This document shows positions 1 through 10,000 of a stretch of 64,000 nt of DNA, piece after piece (within the stretch, counting starts at the first letter, position 1; each line of letters opens with the position of its first letter). The stretch is from Roseiconus lacunae. GTDB lineage: Bacteria; Planctomycetota; Planctomycetia; Pirellulales; Pirellulaceae. Under the pieces are notes generated by a model. The model was not told the origin of the DNA and did not search any database. It saw nothing but the letters and a program-made list of their open reading frames with translations. Where the stretch lies: contig NZ_VSZO01000001.1 in NCBI RefSeq assembly GCF_008312935.1, positions 1 through 64,000 on the forward strand, read 5' to 3'. The translations under genes and the position numbers were made by a program.

Positions 1-74
1 CCATCCCGAACACAGCAGTTAAGCTTTCCGAGCCGATGATAGTGCCCACCAGCGTGAAAGTAGGTCTCGCCATT
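1..74 (+). rRNA. rrf: 5S ribosomal RNA, 3' part
   Basis: The window opens inside a 5S rRNA gene. The conserved stretch CCGAACACAGCAGTTAAG lies near position 7, and the 3' arm with GAAAGTAGGTCTCGCCA ends at about 74. The 5' third of the gene lies outside the window. The exact 3' end is uncertain by a few bases. A strong intrinsic terminator follows at once, as expected at the end of an rRNA operon, so 23S and 16S genes may lie to the left. Confidence 0.93.
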
Positions 75-79
75 TTTTT

Positions 80-116
80 AAAAGCCCTTTGGTTCTCAAA
101 CCAAAGGGCTTTTTTT
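80..116 (+). terminator. Intrinsic terminator of the rRNA operon
   Basis: A 15-bp perfect stem (AAAAGCCCTTTGGTT pairing with AACCAAAGGGCTTTT) encloses a 4-nt loop CTCA and is followed by a T run to 116. It starts 5 nt after the 5S rRNA end, so it very likely ends the rRNA transcript. The A-rich 5' side means it could also work from the other direction. Confidence 0.93.
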
Positions 117-760
117 ATGCGCCCGCGGTCACCCCAAAGCGACCGCCCTCATCGCGATGTTCCGCAATCCACCAGGTCCCACTTTCACTCGGTTGATACT
201 ACCGGAACGAACGCTTAGAGGTACTTGGGCTAGATCGCGATCAACCATTTTCTGGTTGCAGGGTTATCTAGAGCCGTTTGAAGCTCATTCGTGGAGGTAT
301 CGGCGTTTTTGGCGAAGGTAATTCCAGTTTTGATTTCCGGACACTTTTCCGCCACAACAATCTGACTCCTGTTAAGACGACGAGCAACGCTGGCGCAGGT
401 CTCGTGCCAAGAATGTTCACGCGTGCGAGAATCCGAAAGCAAGTGTCATCGAGCCCTCGCCAAGAGAATGCCGACCACGACTTATGCCGTTGATATCCGC
501 ATAGGCGTTATCAGTGGATCCGTCGCCCAACATCCTGGCGACTGCGGCGCGATGTGACTAGGCGACCCAGTTTCGCGAAGGTACGTCAATGGACATGGAT
601 GGCGTCAAACTCGAAGCGCGAAGTCAAGATCGCGCGGCCTGACTCAAGATCAATACAGGTTCGGCGTTCTCTCCCATAAAACGATTCTGCGATACTGACT
701 GCTTCTGCGAAGAACAGAGGATTTGGGAGTGGCAGCCGCCCAGCCCTCCGGAGCTCAAAA
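117..760. other. Gene-free stretch after the rRNA operon
   Basis: No convincing gene was found in these 644 bases. Short open frames exist on both strands, for example 230-442 on the minus strand and 278-493 on the plus strand, but they overlap each other, lack a clear ribosome binding site and show no recognisable domain. The end of the stretch carries the GGAG ribosome binding site (750-753) of the kinase gene that starts at 761, so the promoter of that gene should lie here. Confidence 0.5.
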
Positions 761-3700
761 GTGCCAAACATCCCCTCGGTCGTCGTGCCACCTCTCCCGG
801 CATTGCCAACGGGATCCGTCACCTTTGATGCGTCTTCCGCTGGAGCCCATCCGTCAGACGATCCAGCCCGGTCGATGCCGCCATCGATGTTGGTCTTGAC
901 CGATTGGCGTCCGTTGCCAAATGACGTTCATTGCAACGCGTTCTGGGCAAGGGATCGGGCCACCGATGTTGACTATGAAATTCGCTTGGTCCCTTGGGGC
1001 GTGCAATCTACTTGGCAAGCCAAACTTCGCGAACAACAGCGATTAACACAACTGATCGCCGGCGTCGCGTCCCGCCCGTTGGTCTCGGTCGATTTAGATC
1101 AGACACCCCCCAAGCTGATCAGCCTCGCGAATGTCTCGTTGTCAGCGTTCGTCGATCAGTTGTCAAACCGAGAGCGTTTGGCGTGCGCCGCTCAGATCAT
1201 CGGTTCCGTTGAGAGAGCTTTACTAGGCGGTCTTATCCACGGCGCGATTTCGATGGAAAACATCGTTCGCAATGATCAAGGAATTGTCTTGATCGATTAC
1301 TTCGCCCGTTTTTATTCGGCGGAATCCGAAGACGCTTCGTTTTCAGCCCAGACCGATGCGATTGCGACCACGGCGTTGTTGCGTGACTTGCTGTGTCCTG
1401 TTCTTGACGATAAGTCCATCCTTGGCGACGGACAGCGACGTGGGCAGTTTCGTAGCCTAATGCGTGCAGAAGTTAGTTCGCAGGCACCGATCGAATTGCT
1501 TGATCGCTGGTCCACGCTGTTGACCAATGTGGTCGAAACGGGACCGAATCCTGCAACCGAAGATGATCCGGCGATATTCACGGTTAGGTTCGGGGAGCCT
1601 GAGGAAGAGCGACCAGAGGAAAGCATAGAGGATTCTACATGTGAAATTTTCGTCGACTCGGGAGACGATCCCACCGAAATCAACGAAGACCAAACCGGAA
1701 TCGTTGAAGTCGGTTCGCGCGTTCAGACGCGGCCAACCATTTCGCTTCCCGGTATTGGCGACACGGTTGCCCATTACCGTCTCGACGCTCTGCTTGGGGA
1801 AGGTGGGATGGGAATGGTTTATCGGGCAACCGATTCGATCAACCAAACCGACGTAGCCATTAAGCTGCTGCGCCCGACCGGTGGTGATATCGCTCAAGCG
1901 GTGCGACGGTTTAAAAAGGAAGCTCGTCTTCTTGCCGGCTTGAACAATCCCTTCGTCACACGGTTGTTCGATTCAGGTGTCGATCGTGGGGTGCATTACC
2001 TTGCCCTCGAGTTTGTCGACGGGATGGACTTGAAACGCTGGATGAAAACGCTCGGGCCGATGGACGAAGCGACTGCGTTACATCTCGTTGCCGATCTTGC
2101 GCGGGCACTGGTCGAGGCCCACCAACTCGAAATTGTTCATCGAGACATCAAACCCGAAAACATCCTTCTCGCTTCGGAAGATGCGACGCAGTTAACGCCT
2201 CATGCGTTTGAGCTGAAGTTGACTGATTTTGGAATCGCAAGGGCGATGCAACAAACCGCTTCGATGGAAGTCACAAAAGCAGGAGCGTTGTTGGGAACGC
2301 CCACTTACATGGCGCCGGAACAATTCAAAGGTGAAGGCACGGTTACGCCGGCAGCTGACATCTATGCCATCGGAATCACGCTCTATGCGATGCTTGCCGG
2401 TGAACCGCCGTTTCAATCCGATGATCCGATGAACTTGGCGGCGAAGCACTGTTTTGATAGTCCAGCGGATATTCGTAAACGCAATCAATCGGTGTCCGAA
2501 TCGACCGCGGCACTACTCAGTCGAATGCTGGCGAAGGCTCCTGCCGATCGCCCAGCCGATGCCGGTCAATTGGTTCACGAAATTGACCGTCTTCTCCGTG
2601 GGCAGATCAATGATTTCCAACAACACCCACATTTACCTGAGGCACCCGATGGCCCACTGTGGGAGCGAACGTTTGAGTGGGATTTGCAAAGTTCTTCTCG
2701 TCAGCTTTGGCCACATGTGTCAAACACCGATCGCTTGAACCGTGCCGCCGGTTTACAGTCGGTTGACTATCGAACCGAGAAAGATCCTCACCACGGGCTA
2801 AGAAAATTTGGAAGTTTTAAACTCGCCGGAATGCGGATCGAATGGGAAGAACATCCGTTTGAATGGATTGAAGGTCGACGAATGGGGATTCTCCGTGAAT
2901 TTCAATCAGGACCGTTTCGGTGGTTCCTGAGTCTTGTCGAATTGCAAACGCTTCCCTGCGGCGGTACGCGTTTGACTCATACGGTTCGCATTGCACCACG
3001 CAACTTTCTAGGCCGCTGCGTCGCGACGATTGAAGCAGGATGGAAAGGCGGTCGCGCGCTCGATCGGATTTACCGACGGATCGATCGCTCACTTCAGAAA
3101 GAGAAAACGAATCCGCTGTTTGACCCGTTCGAAAAATCCGAATCCTTGAAACAAACAGCCCGCCGTCGTCTCGATCGGCGGCTCGATCAAATGATTGAAA
3201 TGGGTGTTCCGGTCGAGATTGCCACACCACTGGTCGCCTATATTCGCGATGCGTCACCACAATCTCTCGCACAAATTCGCCCCATCGAGCTTGCCGACCG
3301 ATTGGGCCTTTCTGGTGAAGCGGTGGCAGACGCTTGCTTGGTCGCGGCCCACTGTGGGGTGATGCAACTCCGTTGGGACATTCTTTGCCCGAGTTGCCGG
3401 GCCCCCGCATCGCAAGCAAGTATTCTTACCGAAATCGAGCGTCACACGCACTGCGAGGCTTGTGACGCCGAGTTCCAGTCGGACATTTCCTCAGCGATCG
3501 AATTGGTCTTTCAGGCTCATGCGGAAATCCGTCAAGTGGACCAAGGTCAGTACTGCGTCGGAGGTCCCGAACATTCACCGCATGTCGTCGCGCAGTCGCG
3601 TCTAAAACCGGGCGAACGATTGGAGATCAATGTTCCACTGACCAAGGGAGACTACCTGATACGTCGGTCGGGAGTCGGGAACGTACAGAACTTACAAGTG

Positions 3701-4486
3701 CAAACACGATCGGCATCGAGTAGCGTGGAGATTTGGTTCAGCAAGCTCGGTGGCCCAAGGCCATTGCCGTTGGTCCGGTCTGGAAATGCGAACTTGATCT
3801 TTCAAAACGATCTCGATCATCAAGAACTTGTTCGCGTAGAGCGGACGATCCGTCGGTCCAATGTGTTGACAGCCGCGGTCGCATCGGCACTGCCTCGTTT
3901 TCGTGAGCTATTTCCCGACCAAGTGCTCAGCCGTGACGGGGCAATCACGTCGGACGATTTGACCCTACTCGCGATTCGTATCGGTGGCGGCGAATCACTT
4001 TACGAATCGAAGGGTGATGCCCAAGCGTACGCGATCATTCAGCAAGCGATCGGGCTGATCGAAGAAAGTGTTGCCTGCCATGACGGCGCGACAATCAAGT
4101 CATTAGGCGAAACGGTCCTGGCATCTTTCCGGGATCCTGCGCGTGCGTTGTCCACCGCAATCACGATCGGGCAACGGTTGGAAAAACGCGAGGACCTTTC
4201 AGCGATCACGTTCAGTCGGGCGATTCATCGAGGGACGTTGCTAGTGACGACGCAGAACGGACGTCTTGATTATTTCGGAACCACTGCGCGTCAGGTGCTC
4301 GCGTTAGCAAACGAATTCGCCGATGGCATTTCGTTGACCGACAGTGTCTTCACCGATCCTGCCGTTCAAGAACGAATCGCGTCAGCGACGACGTCCCCAC
4401 GACATCATTCCGTTGATCTTTCCGGCGGCAAAAACCGGTTGGTACAACGATTTCCAACTGAGGTATCTCGCCATGTCGGTGTCTAA
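761..4486 (+). CDS. Multidomain Ser/Thr protein kinase with DUF5939-like and degenerate cyclase domains
   Basis: Predicted cytosolic Ser/Thr kinase of 1241 residues. Residues about 40-260 look like a kinase fold with lost motifs (HGAISMEN in place of HRDxKPEN). A full kinase domain follows at about 337-610 with the glycine loop GEGGMGMVY, VAIKLL, HRDIKPENIL, TDFGIA and MAPEQ, so it should be active. Residues about 630-880 resemble the DUF5939 region found next to cyclases, including a CPSC...CEAC zinc-ribbon-like pair near 876-900. The last part (about 1066-1207) resembles a class III nucleotide cyclase (SLGETVLASF, DYFGTTARQVLAL), but the metal-binding Asp positions are changed. The GTG start has a GGAG site 7 nt upstream. 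The gene overlaps the FHA-EAL gene by 14 nt, which suggests translational coupling and a shared pathway. The phosphorylation target is unknown; the FHA partner is the obvious candidate. Confidence 0.88.
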   Translation: MPNIPSVVVPPLPALPTGSVTFDASSAGAHPSDDPARSMPPSMLVLTDWRPLPNDVHCNAFWARDRATDVDYEIRLVPWGVQSTWQAKLREQQRLTQLIAGVASRPLVSVDLDQTPPKLISLANVSLSAFVDQLSNRERLACAAQIIGSVERALLGGLIHGAISMENIVRNDQGIVLIDYFARFYSAESEDASFSAQTDAIATTALLRDLLCPVLDDKSILGDGQRRGQFRSLMRAEVSSQAPIELLDRWSTLLTNVVETGPNPATEDDPAIFTVRFGEPEEERPEESIEDSTCEIFVDSGDDPTEINEDQTGIVEVGSRVQTRPTISLPGIGDTVAHYRLDALLGEGGMGMVYRATDSINQTDVAIKLLRPTGGDIAQAVRRFKKEARLLAGLNNPFVTRLFDSGVDRGVHYLALEFVDGMDLKRWMKTLGPMDEATALHLVADLARALVEAHQLEIVHRDIKPENILLASEDATQLTPHAFELKLTDFGIARAMQQTASMEVTKAGALLGTPTYMAPEQFKGEGTVTPAADIYAIGITLYAMLAGEPPFQSDDPMNLAAKHCFDSPADIRKRNQSVSESTAALLSRMLAKAPADRPADAGQLVHEIDRLLRGQINDFQQHPHLPEAPDGPLWERTFEWDLQSSSRQLWPHVSNTDRLNRAAGLQSVDYRTEKDPHHGLRKFGSFKLAGMRIEWEEHPFEWIEGRRMGILREFQSGPFRWFLSLVELQTLPCGGTRLTHTVRIAPRNFLGRCVATIEAGWKGGRALDRIYRRIDRSLQKEKTNPLFDPFEKSESLKQTARRRLDRRLDQMIEMGVPVEIATPLVAYIRDASPQSLAQIRPIELADRLGLSGEAVADACLVAAHCGVMQLRWDILCPSCRAPASQASILTEIERHTHCEACDAEFQSDISSAIELVFQAHAEIRQVDQGQYCVGGPEHSPHVVAQSRLKPGERLEINVPLTKGDYLIRRSGVGNVQNLQVQTRSASSSVEIWFSKLGGPRPLPLVRSGNANLIFQNDLDHQELVRVERTIRRSNVLTAAVASALPRFRELFPDQVLSRDGAITSDDLTLLAIRIGGGESLYESKGDAQAYAIIQQAIGLIEESVACHDGATIKSLGETVLASFRDPARALSTAITIGQRLEKREDLSAITFSRAIHRGTLLVTTQNGRLDYFGTTARQVLALANEFADGISLTDSVFTDPAVQERIASATTSPRHHSVDLSGGKNRLVQRFPTEVSRHVGV

Positions 4487-5591
4487 CCAATCCGTTTCAA
4501 ACGAAGCTTTGTCGATTCCACTATCGACCAACCACCGCTGGACATTGACCGAATTTGGCCAGGGTGACCACCAGCAACGAACGTTTGACCTTCCCAATCG
4601 TACGGTAGTGATCGGGCGATCCGGGGAAGCTGATTTGACCGTCGCGGCCAAAGGGATCTCTAAACGGCACGCTCAGATTTCTTTTCTCGAAGGAGAGATG
4701 CTGGTTAAAGATCTGGGGAGCACCAACGGCACGTATTTGAACGGTCATCGGATCGACTGTTCGACCGTCGTTGCCGGAGACCTGATCCAATTCGCCAATG
4801 CGTTGTTCAAAGTAGGCCGACGTGGTGACTCGGTTGCCGATGGCACCATGGAAGAAGGAATCGTTCCGTGGGCGCAGACGTTGTTGCTATTCGATCGGCT
4901 GATGACCGATCGCGCGGTCGTTCCATTTTATCAGCCCATCGTGACCCTGAAGGACCAGGCGACGATTGCATTTGAGGTCCTCGCCCGTAGCGACTTAGAG
5001 AACCTCTCGAATCCGGCACTCATGTTTGGTGCCGCCGAACGTCTTGGGCAGCAGTGCGCGCTCAGTGAATTGATGCGGGAAGAGGGCTTGCGGATCGCCG
5101 CTGATTCGTCGCTCGGATCGACAGAATTGTTCTTAAACACGCATCCGAGTGAAGTGATTACCGATCGGCTGATTCAATCATTGCGGGATTTACGAGCCGA
5201 GTTCCCAGACGCTTCAATGACCATCGAGATTCATGAGTCCTCGATTACCGATCCGAATTCGATGCGGAGATTTCGTGCCGTATTACGAGAACTGGACATG
5301 AAGCTGTCTTACGATGATTTCGGTGCCGGGCAAGGTCGATTGCTGGAACTCGCCGAGGTTCCGCCGGACGTGTTGAAGTTTGACATGGGGCTAATCCGCA
5401 GTATCGATTCGGCGCCATCGACGCGCATTGACCTGCTTCGGTCACTCGTCAAACTTGCCCGCGATGCCGGCTCAACGACGCTCGCCGAAGGTGTCGAGAC
5501 GGAAGGCGAACATCACTGTTGTTGTGAATTGGGGATCGAACTCGGCCAAGGTTATTTTTATGGCAGGCCGGCACCGATGACTGCGATCTAA
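4473..5591 (+). CDS. FHA-EAL protein, predicted c-di-GMP phosphodiesterase
   Basis: A 372-residue cytosolic protein that should read a phosphothreonine signal and degrade cyclic di-GMP. The FHA domain (about 40-110) shows VIGRSGEADL, ISKRHAQI and DLGSTNGTYLNG, the residues that bind phosphothreonine. The EAL domain (about 148-372) has EVL in place of EAL but keeps the other metal and catalytic positions: FLNTHP, IEIHES, YDDFGAG, LKFDMG, AEGVETEGE and GQGYFYGRP. It is therefore predicted to be active. A longer frame begins at 4344, but ATG 4473 has TGAGG 9 nt upstream and gives a short overlap with the kinase gene, so it is preferred. The kinase next door may phosphorylate itself or this protein and bring the FHA domain into play; that link is inference. 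Confidence 0.9.
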   Translation: MSVSNQSVSNEALSIPLSTNHRWTLTEFGQGDHQQRTFDLPNRTVVIGRSGEADLTVAAKGISKRHAQISFLEGEMLVKDLGSTNGTYLNGHRIDCSTVVAGDLIQFANALFKVGRRGDSVADGTMEEGIVPWAQTLLLFDRLMTDRAVVPFYQPIVTLKDQATIAFEVLARSDLENLSNPALMFGAAERLGQQCALSELMREEGLRIAADSSLGSTELFLNTHPSEVITDRLIQSLRDLRAEFPDASMTIEIHESSITDPNSMRRFRAVLRELDMKLSYDDFGAGQGRLLELAEVPPDVLKFDMGLIRSIDSAPSTRIDLLRSLVKLARDAGSTTLAEGVETEGEHHCCCELGIELGQGYFYGRPAPMTAI

Positions 5592-5715
5592 AATTCGCGT
5601 TTGCGAAGTCCGATGGAAAAGATTTGCCAAAGTTGAGAATTATTGGCCCCGCCTGTTCGGCGTTGACGCATTGCCAGACCGCACAAAAAAACTGGCTCTC
5701 AACACGCTTGCTGAT

Positions 5716-7014
5716 ATGCTTCGACGCCTCAAAAAGGTCGCCACTCCCGCCGAAAATCAGGTGGTTTTTGCGTTATCAACCGCAGTCACGACGCTGTTAA
5801 TCGGCGTCGCGATCGGTTACTGGGCCTGGGGACGTAGCGATGGTGCCGAAGTCACGACCGGCGGATCTGCTGGGCCAGGCAAAAAGGGCCCCCCACCGAC
5901 TCAAGCGATGTTGATCCGGGTTGGTGAGATTAAACGCGATCAGATTTCACCGATTCGTACCCTTCTCGGTGACCTGATCGCGGTCCGCACCGCGTCGGTT
6001 GCCAGTGAAGTCCCCGGCCGAGTGGCGGAAGTATTCGTGGACGAAGGCTCGACGGTCATTGGCGGGAAAACTGTTCTGGCTCGAATCGACGGGACTTGGG
6101 AAGATCTCCAAGAAAAGAAGATCACCGCACAAATCGCGCAAGCCAAAGCGACGTTGCGATTTGAAAAAGCTGAGGCGTCGCGATTGAAACAACTGCTTGC
6201 CCAGCAAGCCGCTTCGACCAGTGAAGTCGATGCAAAATCGGCGGTCGTCGAACAAACCGTTGCCAGTATCGACGAACTTACCGCAAGCTTAGGTGAAGTC
6301 CGCGAGCGTCAGCAACGTTTGGAAATCCTGGCGCCATTCAGTGGCAAAGTCATCACCAAACACACCGAAGTGGGTGAGTACATCGCCGTCGGCGCTCCGA
6401 TTGTCGATATCGTCTCCACCGGTCGGATCGATGCGAGAACGATGGTCCCACAGCAGAACATTGGGCTGCTAAGGGATGGCGATTTGGTCTCGGTGCGGGT
6501 CGATCATTCCGACCTTGAATTGAACGGCGAAGTGATCGCAATCAACTCGCAAGGTTCACTCGGTAGTCGAACGTTCCCCGTTCGCATCGCATTGCATGAT
6601 CAAGACGGATTCTTGAAGCCTGGAATGGGAGTCAGCGTTGACGTGCCGACCGGGAAGGCTTCTACCGAGTTATTGGTGCCTCGTGATGCCGTACTCACGA
6701 AACCAGATGAGTCAGTGGTTTGGGTGGTCGAGGTTGATACCCGAGCGATGGAGCGATCTTCCAAGCAATCGGCGCTCCACAAACCACTGACAACACGGCC
6801 GGTGCCCGTCAAGATTCTTTCGCATTCGACGGAGCACTACGCGATCAGGAGTGTTCGAGCGGCCGATGAATCGGCACTCCGTCCCGGAACGCGTGTGGTC
6901 ACCGAAGGACTAGAACGCTTGGTTCCCGGCATTCCGGTTCGAGTCGATTTGGACTCGCAGCCGCTTGTGCCGGTGCCGGGATCGTATGCCGATGGCCAGC
7001 AGAAGCTGGACTGA
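5716..7014 (+). CDS. RND efflux periplasmic adaptor (HlyD/AcrA type)
   Basis: Membrane fusion protein that would link the inner-membrane RND pump encoded next to an outer-membrane channel. An N-terminal membrane segment (VVFALSTAVTTLLIGVAIGY) anchors it. The biotinyl-lipoyl hairpin halves are visible as ASEVPGRVAEVFVDEGSTV and ILAPFSGKVITKHTEVGEYI, with a helical arm between them (IAQAKATLRFEKAEASRLKQ onward), followed by beta-barrel regions. ATG 5716 (432 residues) is chosen; an in-frame TTG at 5671 would add 15 residues, and neither has a clear ribosome binding site. It lies 124 nt after the FHA-EAL gene and 77 nt before the pump, so pump and adaptor are probably co-transcribed. No outer-membrane channel gene lies in the window. 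The substrate is unknown. Confidence 0.9.
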   Translation: MLRRLKKVATPAENQVVFALSTAVTTLLIGVAIGYWAWGRSDGAEVTTGGSAGPGKKGPPPTQAMLIRVGEIKRDQISPIRTLLGDLIAVRTASVASEVPGRVAEVFVDEGSTVIGGKTVLARIDGTWEDLQEKKITAQIAQAKATLRFEKAEASRLKQLLAQQAASTSEVDAKSAVVEQTVASIDELTASLGEVRERQQRLEILAPFSGKVITKHTEVGEYIAVGAPIVDIVSTGRIDARTMVPQQNIGLLRDGDLVSVRVDHSDLELNGEVIAINSQGSLGSRTFPVRIALHDQDGFLKPGMGVSVDVPTGKASTELLVPRDAVLTKPDESVVWVVEVDTRAMERSSKQSALHKPLTTRPVPVKILSHSTEHYAIRSVRAADESALRPGTRVVTEGLERLVPGIPVRVDLDSQPLVPVPGSYADGQQKLD

Positions 7015-7091
7015 ACCGACCCGCCGCCCCAAATAGCTCACTCATCGTGCAACGGAACACACCTTCGGTGCTATCGGAATAAGTTATCGCC

Positions 7092-10000
7092 ATGGATCCC
7101 ATACGCTTCGCAATCGACAACCCTGTCAAAACAGCGGTCGGAATCTTGATGGTCTTGCTCTTCGGGGCACTCGCATTGAGCGCGATCCCTGTCCAACTCA
7201 CCCCCGACGTTGATCGACCGGTGATCACTGTTCGAACGAATTGGCCCGGGCGGAGCCCCGAAGAGATCGAACGGTCGATCATCATTGAACAAGAGGAAAA
7301 GCTGAAATCCGTTCAAGGCCTTTGGAAGATGACTTCACTGGCAAGCTTGGGCAGTTCAACGATTACCCTGGAGTTCAACGTCGGTGCCGCCTCCGATCGT
7401 GTGCTTCAAGATGTCGCCAACAAACTTGACGAAGTATCCGAGTATCCTGAGGACGCGGATCGTCCGGTCATCGACATGGCCGACACCGCCAGTGACAACG
7501 CAATCGCCTACCTTCTGCTTCAAGCTGACGATCCTGAGTTTCAGGTCGCAACGTTCTACGACTACGCCGATCGTTTTTTGAAGCCCAGCTTGGAACGGAT
7601 CGACGGGGTCGCCGAAATCGACATCAAAGGCGGTCGCGAGCATCAGGTTCAAGTCCGTTTCGATCCGAAAGAACTCGCCCGACGTGACCTCGCGATTTCC
7701 GACGTCGCTGCGGCGCTTCGCCAAGATAACATCAACGTTTCGGCCGGTGACATGGCCGGCGGCCGACAAGATGTCCGTTTCCGCGTCGTCGAACAGTTCG
7801 ATTCGTTGACACGTCTACGCGAAACGGTGATCAAGTATGACGACGCCGGGAGCCCGATTCGCGTTGCCGACGTCGCCAGGGTCAATTTAGTACTGGAAAA
7901 GACAGTTCACTTTGACCAATGCAAAGGCAAGACGTCGATGACGATTTTTGTCAAACGTAAAACCGGAAGTAACGTGCTCGACATCATCGAAGATGTCAAT
8001 CGAGTGGTCAATGAAATGAATGCCGAGGGCGGTGTCTTGCGGTCCTTTAAAAATGATCGCTACGGTTTACGACTTCGCAACGCGTTTGATGATTCACACT
8101 ACATCCATAGCGCAATCAGTTTGGTCCGAGACAACTTGTTTATCGGTGGCGGGTTGGCGATCGCAGTGTTGTTGCTGTTTCTGCGCAGTATTCGATCGAC
8201 GATGATCGTTTCACTCGCGATCCCCATTTCGGTGATCGGAACCTTTGTTGTTCTCTGGCTGACCGGTCGTAATCTGAATGTGATTTCACTGGCGGGCCTG
8301 AGCTTCGCCGTTGGGATGGTCGTCGACAATGCCATCGTGGTTTTGGAAAACATCGATCGATATCTAAAGTCCGGCTTGGACGTTCGAACGGCGACACTGC
8401 GCGGCGCCCGCGAAGTTTGGGGGGCGATCCTAGCATCGACTTTGACAACGATCGCGGTGTTCGCGCCTGTGCTAACGATCCAAGATGAAGCAGGACAACT
8501 GTTCTACGATCTAGTACTCGCCATCTGCGCCGCAGTCGGGTTTTCGTTGATCGTCTCGATCACCGCTATCCCGATGGCGGCGTCGTTGATTCTTCGTCCG
8601 GTCACCAATAACGACGACCTAGCCACGCCAACAACGAGCGGTCGAATCATCCACGGGACATTTGGAATTCATAACCTATTTGGATTGGCATCCGTGTTTG
8701 CGTGGCTGACCGATCGATGGGCTGGATTGATTCATCTGCTAACGTTCCGAAGCTTGTCGAGTGCATGGCTACGGCTACTGCTAATCTCGTCGACGATGGC
8801 TCTGTCGGTATTGCTTAGTCTGTGGTGGATGCCGCCGGCAAGTTATCTGCCCAACGGCAACAAGAACTTCACGTTCTGCAGAATGTCGACTCCGGCGGGA
8901 TATTCCGTCATGGAAAACTATTCCGTCGGCCAGCGGATTGAGCAAGAGTTACGACCGTTTTGGAATGCGACGACCAGCGAAGAAGCGTCGTCGCATGGGC
9001 CGATCACGGATCAACGATCAGGCAAAATCTACACGGACATTCCGGCGCTCAAAGAATTTTTCTTCGTCGTCGCCCGGGGCAGCGTGTTCATGATCGGCAT
9101 CAGCGACGATCCGGAAAACGTCGAACCGATCGCGGCTGTCTTCAATCGCGCCTTCGGCGTCGTGCCGGCTAGCAAGGGTGTGACTTCACAAGCATCGATT
9201 TTTGGCCGAGGGTCGGGTAGTTCAAACGCCGTTGACATTGAAGTTCGCGGCAACGAAATGAAGCGACTAAAAGAGGCATGTAGCCACCTAGAGTCGGAAC
9301 TACAGCGAGAGTTTTCGCGTTTTTCCGTGCGAACGTCCCCGGGAAACTTCAACGAAGCTGGCCCGGAGCTGCAAATCCAGGTGAATGAGGAAGTCGCGAA
9401 ACGGTTGGGGCTCAATGCCACCGAGCTATCGACCGCGGCCCGATCAATCATCGATGGCGCGTTCGTCGGTGACTTTGATTTCGAAGGGGATAACATCGAT
9501 CTGATTTTGATTCGCGATCCGGCGATCGAGCTAACTCCCGAGGAAATCGCGGACGTCCCTGTGACCGTTCGCGATTCGGTGGGAACGCCAATGACGGTGC
9601 CGTTTGGTCAAATCGTGACCTTCAATCGTAGTGAAGCCTCACAGGAAATACGCCGAGTCGAACAACAGCGGGCGATCGCTTTGACCGTCACGCCTCCGAA
9701 GGACGTGGCGCTCGAAGAGGCTCAGACGCGGATCTTGGAAATTGTCGACCAAGCTCGAACTTCGGGAAAACTTGGCAACGACATGTTCGTTTCGTTATCC
9801 GGGAACGCTGATCGTTTGTCCGATGTGCGAAAACTGCTGATGGGAAATTGGGACGGTTGGAACCGCGATTCGTTGTTGAGTGTGGTGACCAGTCGATTCT
9901 TTATCGCGCTGCTGATTACTTATTTGTTGCTAGCCGCACTCTTCGAAAACTTTATCTACCCGTTGGTGATCCTATTGACCGTACCGTTAGCCACCGTCGG

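Noticed and set aside
230-493. Short frames on both strands after the rRNA operon
   Set aside because: They overlap each other, have no ribosome binding site or known domain, and lie in a gap that must also hold a promoter.
1312-1897. Minus-strand frames inside the kinase gene
   Set aside because: They are out of frame with a gene that has a clear start, domains and stop.
2817-3419. A 200-codon minus-strand frame
   Set aside because: It lies opposite the DUF5939-like part of the large kinase and has no domain of its own.
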